Part shown: piece after piece, positions 58,767-64,000 of the stretch
How positions within the stretch are numbered: the first letter of the stretch is position 1
Layout of the letters: each line of letters begins with the position of its first letter
Origin: Cyanobacteria bacterium SZAS-4
GTDB lineage: Bacteria > Cyanobacteriota > Vampirovibrionia > Obscuribacterales > Obscuribacteraceae
Direction of reading: 5' to 3'
Assembly (NCBI GenBank): GCA_018266255.1
Contig: JAFEAT010000014.1
Coordinates: 310,001 to 374,000 of the forward strand
Length of the DNA stretch: 64,000 nt
The notes under the pieces: model-generated
Databases searched by the model: none
What the model saw: the letters and a program-made list of their open reading frames with translations, nothing else
Told to the model about the DNA's origin: nothing
Position numbers and translations under genes: made by a program

Positions 58767-59483
58767 TTATGGTCTTCCGATGTTGTTACCGAGGCTCGTG
58801 CCGGTATTGTTCATGAGAGGGCTGAGCGGTGCAGTGTTTGGCACGATTTTAATGCCCTTTTTCGTGTCGCCTTCGGCGGCGATCAGCACTCCATTGTCGT
58901 TTTCCTTGCCCTGACCTTCGTATCGCACTGCGGTGGCGAACTCGAGGTCGCTGAAGTCAGGTTTGGACCAGATTACGGCTTCGAAGTAGAGATTTTGACC
59001 GATCAAATCGCCCTGAATGGGCGTTTCGACGTATAAATTGATCACGCCAGTCTCGGGAACCTGCCCCAGCGCTACCAGTTTGCGGTCTGAACCTAGCTTG
59101 ACCGTGTGTCCCATGATCGGTTTTGCGCCCGAATTTTTGTCTGCCATGGCAAGCGCCACCCAGCTATTTGGCTTTGCCTTCACTGTAAATTCGCATGATC
59201 TGCCTAGAATCATGCGCCCTGGCAGGTATAGGCGAGTCGGAACCAGTCTTTGCGATAGGCTCAGATGTCGACTGTTGCCGCCCGAAATGCCAATGGGGGC
59301 TAGTTCCGACGTATTGTGAGTTTCCGGCTCTTCTTTGCCTGCCGTTCCGAAGGGCGTCTTCATGGTTTTAAGCAGGTTCGGGGGTCCGTATTCTTCTTCG
59401 GCTTGAACGGGGACGGCACCGAAAACGGTTGCTACCATTGCGAAAAGAACGATTGAATTTGATTTAGTGAATTTGAATATCAT
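58767..59483 (-). CDS. Secreted hypothetical protein
   Basis: A 238-residue exported protein with a signal peptide (FKFTKSNSIVLFAMVATVFG, cleavage after VQA near 28). The mature part starts with a Pro/Thr-rich 45-residue stretch. Then comes a beta-rich domain (GRSCEFTVKAKPNSWVALAMADKN, GVINLYVETPIQG, NLYFEAVIWSKPD) resembling an immunoglobulin-like or carbohydrate-binding sandwich, and an Asn-rich tail. The ATG is preceded by AGGGA. It is the first gene of a two-gene unit with the DUF4127 protein. No family recognised. Confidence 0.6.
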   Translation of the reverse strand: MIFKFTKSNSIVLFAMVATVFGAVPVQAEEEYGPPNLLKTMKTPFGTAGKEEPETHNTSELAPIGISGGNSRHLSLSQRLVPTRLYLPGRMILGRSCEFTVKAKPNSWVALAMADKNSGAKPIMGHTVKLGSDRKLVALGQVPETGVINLYVETPIQGDLIGQNLYFEAVIWSKPDFSDLEFATAVRYEGQGKENDNGVLIAAEGDTKKGIKIVPNTAPLSPLMNNTGTSLGNNIGRP

Positions 59484-59606
59484 TCAATCCCTGGAAATGT
59501 CGAGCTAAGCCAGGTATTCAAAGTGTATGCTGAATCTTAGTTAAACATAGTACCACCCTATTCGTGCTCAGATCAGCAGTTCTATTCGATGTGAAGAAGC
59601 ACACCC

Positions 59607-59849
59607 ATGCACAAATCACTACACGAAACAGTCGTTCAGTTTTTAACCGAGACAATTCCGTTGTTCGAGGCGTTTCTTGTTGCCCTCAGCTTGCATGTGG
59701 TTGCGTTGCCTGTTTTATGGATGATTGGTTGGGCTCTGCCGTGGCCTAAACCGCCTGTGATAACGACAATTATTGAGTGGGATTTGCAGACCTGGCCGCC
59801 AAAGGCAAAAAAGGTCTTTGACTTCCGCGATCCGAAACTGAATAAATGA
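59607..59849 (+). CDS. Small membrane protein
   Basis: An 80-residue open frame with one long or two short hydrophobic segments (LFEAFLVALSLHVVALPVLWMIGWAL, residues 19-44) and a polar Trp- and Pro-rich tail (WDLQTWPPKAKKVFDFRDP). It starts ATG after CACACCC, without a clear ribosome site. It lies between divergent and convergent neighbours, with TPR gene 59868 facing it. No family recognised; its hydrophobic segment and ordinary codon use favour a real gene over chance. Confidence 0.5.
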   Translation: MHKSLHETVVQFLTETIPLFEAFLVALSLHVVALPVLWMIGWALPWPKPPVITTIIEWDLQTWPPKAKKVFDFRDPKLNK

Positions 59850-59867
59850 ACTGCCGAACTGTGTTCG

Positions 59868-60782
59868 TCAATCGGGCCGTTCCTTGGCACTGCGAGCATT
59901 TTGCGTGCCACTCCCGGCAGTGCGCTGAGCGTTAGCTTTTTGTATTTCAGTTAGTCGGTCTCGAAACTTGTCCATGTCGAAACCGTGTTTTTTTCCTTCC
60001 AGCACGTTTGCTTCGCTCTTTTTATCATCGCCAAGCAGTTTGTAGATCTGAGAGCGATAATAGTAGAGCACCCCGCTGGTAGGGCGCATTGCCACTGCGC
60101 TGTCATAGTCTTTCAAAGCTTTTTTGTACAGTTTCTTAGTCTTGTAGCATTGTGCTCGCAAAAGTGTCGCTTCAAAATCTTGAGGGTTTTTTGCCAGACC
60201 CTCATTGACGCGGTCGAGCACCGTATCAACAGTTTTTGGGTCGGAGGCCTGTTTGATATTGCTGGCAGTTTCACGCAGTTCTCGACGCATCTCCGAAGAT
60301 AGTTTTTCGGCTGTTTCCGCATATTCTTTGGAGAGTTTTGTATTGCCAGTTTTCTCGTACAAAATTGATAAGTCGTGGGCCACGCCTGAATTTCGCTCTA
60401 CCTTGTAGCAGAGCAGGCAATATTTGAGTGCCTGAGTCCAATCTTTCTTCTCTATATAACTGTGATAGAGGCAGTTGTGAGCTCGTCTCATCCAAAAATG
60501 ATCTTTGAACTTCAGTGTAATTGCTTTTTTTCCGAGAGCAATGGCCTCGTCAAGCTTGTGCTCTCGAAATCTGGTCCATTCCAACATCGAATTTGCATCA
60601 CCAGAAGCTGGATCTAATTTCAAGATTTCTTTTGCAGTCGCTTCTGTCTCCGCCGCTGGCGTGTAAATCTTCACTTGCGACACGAGCGTCTCGACCCTGG
60701 TCGGAGTTGCTGCTCCTGCTTCAAGGTTTAAGCAGAGTGTGACGAGGATACCCAAACTGGCACGTTGATGGCGGATACGCAT
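59868..60782 (-). CDS. Secreted TPR protein
   Basis: A 304-residue protein with a signal peptide (RHQRASLGILVTLCLNLEAG, cleavage near GAA) and about five TPR units. These include ANSMLEWTRFREHKLDEAIALGKKAITL, YHSYIEKKDWTQALKYCLLCYKV, FEATLLRAQCYKTKKLYKKALKDYDSAV and YYYRSQIYKLLGDDKKSEANV. The tail is basic and polar. The ATG has a very good site (GGAGGAG 4-5 bases upstream). It probably mediates envelope protein contacts; the partner is unknown. It diverges from recJ with a 434-base gap. Confidence 0.78.
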   Translation of the reverse strand: MRIRHQRASLGILVTLCLNLEAGAATPTRVETLVSQVKIYTPAAETEATAKEILKLDPASGDANSMLEWTRFREHKLDEAIALGKKAITLKFKDHFWMRRAHNCLYHSYIEKKDWTQALKYCLLCYKVERNSGVAHDLSILYEKTGNTKLSKEYAETAEKLSSEMRRELRETASNIKQASDPKTVDTVLDRVNEGLAKNPQDFEATLLRAQCYKTKKLYKKALKDYDSAVAMRPTSGVLYYYRSQIYKLLGDDKKSEANVLEGKKHGFDMDKFRDRLTEIQKANAQRTAGSGTQNARSAKERPD

Positions 60783-61216
60783 TGGACTCCTCCCTCTGAG
60801 CGTTTAAGTCGGTGATGCGTTGGCAACTTGTGACCTATATTGATTTGGCTGGTTGGATATATTCCACGTTGCCCTTCAGGTGCATATTAATCCTTGTCGA
60901 CGATCGGTAGATAGATATGCATTTGACCGCAGGCGACTGGAAGAAATTATAGAATCGGTGAACTGGTGGTTGAACTTTTTGTTTGGAATATACGTATTCC
61001 TATATACAAGCTCAAAGCAAGGGTCTCATATTTTTTAAGTTCTTCCGTACATGCACATGGGATCTAAAGCTTGCTATTGGTATATCTGAAGCGCTTCTTG
61101 GTAGATCGCTGCTGCCGATTCAGCGTAGATCCGTGAGTGGTGATGCAGTATTCTAGCTGTGTTGCCTTGCATCGCATTTGGTGGCGTGGTAGGTAAATAT
61201 AAGTCCGCTATTCTGT
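60783..61216. other. Non-coding divergent region (434 bases) before recJ
   Basis: No convincing gene; a 61-codon frame at 60853-61038 lacks a ribosome site and protein-like composition. AT-rich elements GGAATA/TATTCC (inverted arms around TACG, near 60988) and TAAATATAA at 61194-61202, about 15 bases before the recJ ATG, may belong to promoters. No secure -35/-10 pair was fixed. Confidence 0.35.
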
Positions 61217-63994
61217 ATGTCTACGAGACATATCGTTCCGCTTTCGGGGGATTTGGTGACTACATCTTTGGCTGGTACTGCAGGTTTTGCCGGTGGCGAT
61301 GAACAAGCCAGACTTTCCGCACTGGGAAAATTTTGGCAGATTTACCCAACCTCGCAGTTCACCCCTGATTTTATTGACGCTGCTGATGGCTCAACGCTGC
61401 TCGCTCAAATCTTGCATGCTCGTGGTGTGCTGCAGGCGGAAGAAGCTAAGACCTTCTTGAACACTGATTTATATACGGCAACAGGCCCAATGGAACTGCC
61501 AGATGTCGACAAAGCTGTTGTACGAATTTCAGAGGCGATTGGCAAAGGTCAGCATATAACCGTATATGGTGACTATGACGTTGATGGAGTTACAGGCACG
61601 TCTGTGCTGGTGACTGTTCTGCGTAAACTCGGGGCCGATGTCGATTTCTATATCCCGAACCGTGCCACAGAAGGTTATGGTCTAAATATCAAAGCTGTCA
61701 GTATTCTTGCCAGCAAACATCGCACCAAACTCATTATTTCTTGTGATTGCGGTGTCTCTAATTTTGCTGAAATTAAACTGGCTAAATCTTTAGGTGTCGA
61801 TACCCTCGTTTTGGATCACCATACGATGCCGGAAATGTTGCCGCCAGCAGTTGGCATCGTGCATCCCAAGCGCTTGCACGAAGAGCATCCGCTTTTCCAT
61901 TTGCCAGGCGTTGGAGTTGCTTACAAAGTTTGCGAAGCGCTATTAATCGATAAAAACATGCCTGAAGAAGTTCCATCTCTTTTGGATTATGTCACCCTCG
62001 GAATGATTGCCGATCTAGTGCCGCTGATTCGTGAGAATCGATACCTCGTCAAAATCGGTCTGCCAATTCTCATCAATTCAGCAAGACCTGGAATTCAAGC
62101 ACTTCTTGCTCAGGTCAAAAAATCTGATGATACCGATCTGGTCGGTTTCGGTTTGGCACCAAGAATCAATGCTGTCGGCCGGTTGGCCGATGCAAAAATC
62201 GCAGTCGATTTACTCACGACTGAAGACGAAGATTATGCAGACAAACTGGCGCGTCAATTGCAGACCGACAACTTGCGCAGACAAGAGTTGTGTGAGGAAA
62301 TCTACTCTAAAGCTGAATCGATGATTTCGCGAAAGTTGGATCTCGATCAAGATAAGTGTATTGCGATTTATGACGAAGGTTGGCATCACGGCGTAGTGGG
62401 CATCGTCGCCTCGCGATTGGTTGAGAAATACAATCGTCCCGTTTTTATAGGTGAATTGGATCCGGTTGAGGGCATCGTCAAAGGTTCTGCTCGCAGTATC
62501 GATGCGATCGATTTGTACGAAGTGCTCAAGCACAACGATCATTTGCTTGCCAAATATGGTGGGCACAAAATGGCTGCTGGTTTCGCCGTTGAGGCCGACA
62601 AAGCTGAGGCTTTGTGCCGTGGGTTGACAGACACTTGCAATCGCATGTTGATCGATAAGCCGTTGAAAGCGACTGTGAAAATCGACATAGAAGTCGAACC
62701 TGCAACAGTAAACGAACAGATGGCTAAACTGCTGACAAAGTTAGCGCCATTTGGAATGTGGAACAAGAAACCGACACTGTGCATGAAGTCTGTCACTTGC
62801 GTAGCCACTCGCATCTTGGGAAAAGACGGAAAGCACCACCGCGTTACGCTTGAAGACACTCAAACTAATAAGACCTTTGAGTGTGTAATGTGGAACACCC
62901 GCGGCAATGTTCCGAACGATCGTCAGGTAATTGATGCTGTCTTCACGCCCGAGATCAACGTGTTCAATAACCGGGAACGACTGCAGCTGGTTTTGAGCGA
63001 TTGGCGCGACAGTAACACAATGGTATACGCGCCACCACCCCAAATTAAAGCAATACCAAATGCGATACCAACCAGAAAGACTACCGGAATATCCGACTAC
63101 ACCCCATCGAAAGTTAACGTGGTAGCTGAAGCACCTGCCGGCGAAACAGCAAGCGAAGAATCTTCCATCCAAGGCACTTCCTCCGCCACCACCTCCGCTC
63201 CAACCAAAACTCCCGAAGATTTCACGCCAAATCGTGACTTCACCTCCCAAAGTTCAAAACTCGTATGGAAAGACCTGCGCAATCACGTAAAAGCAGTAGA
63301 GATTCTCTCCAAAGCAGTCGAAAAGCTAGGCACCAATGTCAGCATCTTCGCTGAAAACAGTCCGAAACAGTTGGCTTTCGAGTTCGTCGATCGCATGACG
63401 GTGGGACGTAAACAACACCTGATCGTTTGGCAAACACCACCGAGCAACATTGTTTTCCAGGAGCTCCTGGTGACGAGCGGTGCGCAGACTATTTACCTCG
63501 TCAGTGTTCCTGAAAGTGAAGATGCCTACGATTCCAACGTGTTTTTGAAGAAGCTTTTTGGCTTGGTCAAATTCGCAGTCAATAAGAAAGACGGTCAAGT
63601 TGAAGGCGAAAAGTTAGCTTCCGTGCTGGGAGTAACGAAGATGTCAGTAGCCCTTGGGCTGACAATTTTGAAGAAAGTAAATCTAATTGACTGGTTTTCA
63701 GAGGCTGGGTTCATAAATCTCGATTTGCTGGGTCCAGCCACTGGCAACGCTGAAGAGCTGCCTGAATTCAAACAGCTCGTCCTCTCCCTGAAAGCTGCGA
63801 AAGAGTTTAAGGACTGGTGTTCGTCTGCCTCCTTGAAAGAGATACAATTAGCCGTCATGCCTAACCACATAGGGTTGGGTTCCCAAGCGGACGCGCTGGA
63901 AAGTTTCCAGTCGGACGACGAAGAAGAGATGGAGCAAACGAATGAGTACCCAAGTGGACAAGAGCAAGTTGGAGAAGTTAAGCCTTCCGCTTAG
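61217..63994 (+). CDS. recJ: Single-stranded-DNA-specific exonuclease RecJ, long form
   Basis: A 925-residue 5'-3' ssDNA exonuclease of recombination and mismatch repair. DHH-family motifs: DYDVDG (119-124, metal), SCDCGVSN, LDHHTM (DHH at 200-202) and RINAVGRL. The DHHA1 domain has GWHHGVVGIVASRL and YGGHKMAAGFAV (448-455), followed by the OB-fold (DIEVEPATVNEQM, GMWNKKPTLCMKSV). After an Ala/Ser/Thr-rich linker (about 645-675) there are about 250 further residues ending in a winged-helix-like segment (GEKLASVLGVTKMSVALGL), similar to the extended RecJ of Firmicutes and cyanobacteria rather than the 577-residue E. coli form. Its end overlaps the next gene start. Confidence 0.93.
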   Translation: MSTRHIVPLSGDLVTTSLAGTAGFAGGDEQARLSALGKFWQIYPTSQFTPDFIDAADGSTLLAQILHARGVLQAEEAKTFLNTDLYTATGPMELPDVDKAVVRISEAIGKGQHITVYGDYDVDGVTGTSVLVTVLRKLGADVDFYIPNRATEGYGLNIKAVSILASKHRTKLIISCDCGVSNFAEIKLAKSLGVDTLVLDHHTMPEMLPPAVGIVHPKRLHEEHPLFHLPGVGVAYKVCEALLIDKNMPEEVPSLLDYVTLGMIADLVPLIRENRYLVKIGLPILINSARPGIQALLAQVKKSDDTDLVGFGLAPRINAVGRLADAKIAVDLLTTEDEDYADKLARQLQTDNLRRQELCEEIYSKAESMISRKLDLDQDKCIAIYDEGWHHGVVGIVASRLVEKYNRPVFIGELDPVEGIVKGSARSIDAIDLYEVLKHNDHLLAKYGGHKMAAGFAVEADKAEALCRGLTDTCNRMLIDKPLKATVKIDIEVEPATVNEQMAKLLTKLAPFGMWNKKPTLCMKSVTCVATRILGKDGKHHRVTLEDTQTNKTFECVMWNTRGNVPNDRQVIDAVFTPEINVFNNRERLQLVLSDWRDSNTMVYAPPPQIKAIPNAIPTRKTTGISDYTPSKVNVVAEAPAGETASEESSIQGTSSATTSAPTKTPEDFTPNRDFTSQSSKLVWKDLRNHVKAVEILSKAVEKLGTNVSIFAENSPKQLAFEFVDRMTVGRKQHLIVWQTPPSNIVFQELLVTSGAQTIYLVSVPESEDAYDSNVFLKKLFGLVKFAVNKKDGQVEGEKLASVLGVTKMSVALGLTILKKVNLIDWFSEAGFINLDLLGPATGNAEELPEFKQLVLSLKAAKEFKDWCSSASLKEIQLAVMPNHIGLGSQADALESFQSDDEEEMEQTNEYPSGQEQVGEVKPSA

Positions 63995-64000
63995 CGTTGA
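63942..64000 (+). CDS. Start of a downstream gene, cut by the right edge
   Basis: ATG at 63942 opens a frame (MSTQVDKSKLEKLSLPLSV) that runs without a stop to the end of the window and overlaps the last 53 bases of recJ in another frame. GGAG about 8 bases upstream supports it. In Firmicutes recJ is often followed by apt and relA, but 19 residues are too few to assign a function here. Confidence 0.5.
   Translation, partial: MSTQVDKSKLEKLSLPLSV

Noticed and set aside
60853..61038. 61-codon frame upstream of recJ
   Set aside because: No ribosome site, odd composition, and it lies in an AT-rich non-coding gap.

Overview
The window looks like a chromosomal segment from a non-photosynthetic relative of cyanobacteria, most likely the Obscuribacterales branch of Melainabacteria/Vampirovibrionia. 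This is inferred from gene style, not from a search: mid-range GC, several membrane-anchored Hanks-type Ser/Thr kinases fused to TPR repeats, secreted TPR proteins, a CHAT-domain protein, Tad-like pseudopilins, and an outer-envelope polysaccharide cluster. Coding density is high. Many genes overlap by 1-8 bases, and GTG and TTG starts are common. I found no tRNA, rRNA, CRISPR array or insertion sequence by eye.

Region 1 (1-9335) is a surface-polysaccharide island. It holds an O-antigen-type ABC ATPase cut by the left edge, three family-2 glycosyltransferases, an RmlC-like epimerase, a MycE-like sugar O-methyltransferase, a Wzx-type flippase and a GT-C-like membrane protein. A secreted Gly/Pro/Gln-repeat protein sits inside it. 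A ManB-type phosphomannomutase (13819-15186) and a GT87-like membrane protein (15880-17130) probably serve the same pathway.

Region 2 (9412-20625) is mixed. It contains a kinase-fold TPR protein that has lost most catalytic residues, an orphan soluble protein, a delta-9-type fatty-acid desaturase with a strong inverted repeat at its 5' end, small hypothetical proteins and a secreted subtilase followed by a clear hairpin terminator.

Region 3 (20425-31241, minus strand) is a peptide/oligopeptide import operon without ATPases: two tandem family-5 substrate-binding lipoproteins with poly-threonine linkers, two permeases and a small cysteine-bearing membrane protein. Two TPR/Ser-Thr kinase units lie upstream on the same strand.

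Region 4 (31686-36191) has an SPFH-domain lipoprotein with a small coiled-coil partner. It is followed by a structured leader, a small ORF, a MocR-type regulator and an FAD-linked 2-hydroxyacid dehydrogenase that overlap in a chain.

Region 5 (36244-43506) is the most suggestive accessory locus. A secreted TPR-CHAT caspase-like protein is flanked by two putative cell-wall-acting enzymes, one with an SLT lytic transglycosylase domain and one with YD-like repeats plus a CHAP/NlpC-like domain. These two share an otherwise unrecognised module of about 45-55 residues.

Region 6 (43678-48000) encodes Tad-type minor pseudopilins, including a von Willebrand A protein and a subunit with a (Gly-Pro)n tail. 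Region 7 (48062-51477) holds two paralogous kinases, one split by a single in-frame TAG exactly where its neighbour has Trp. The rest is an HTTM-domain pair, secreted TPR and orphan proteins, a trypsin-like protease, a DUF4127 protein, RecJ, and the first codons of another gene at the right edge.
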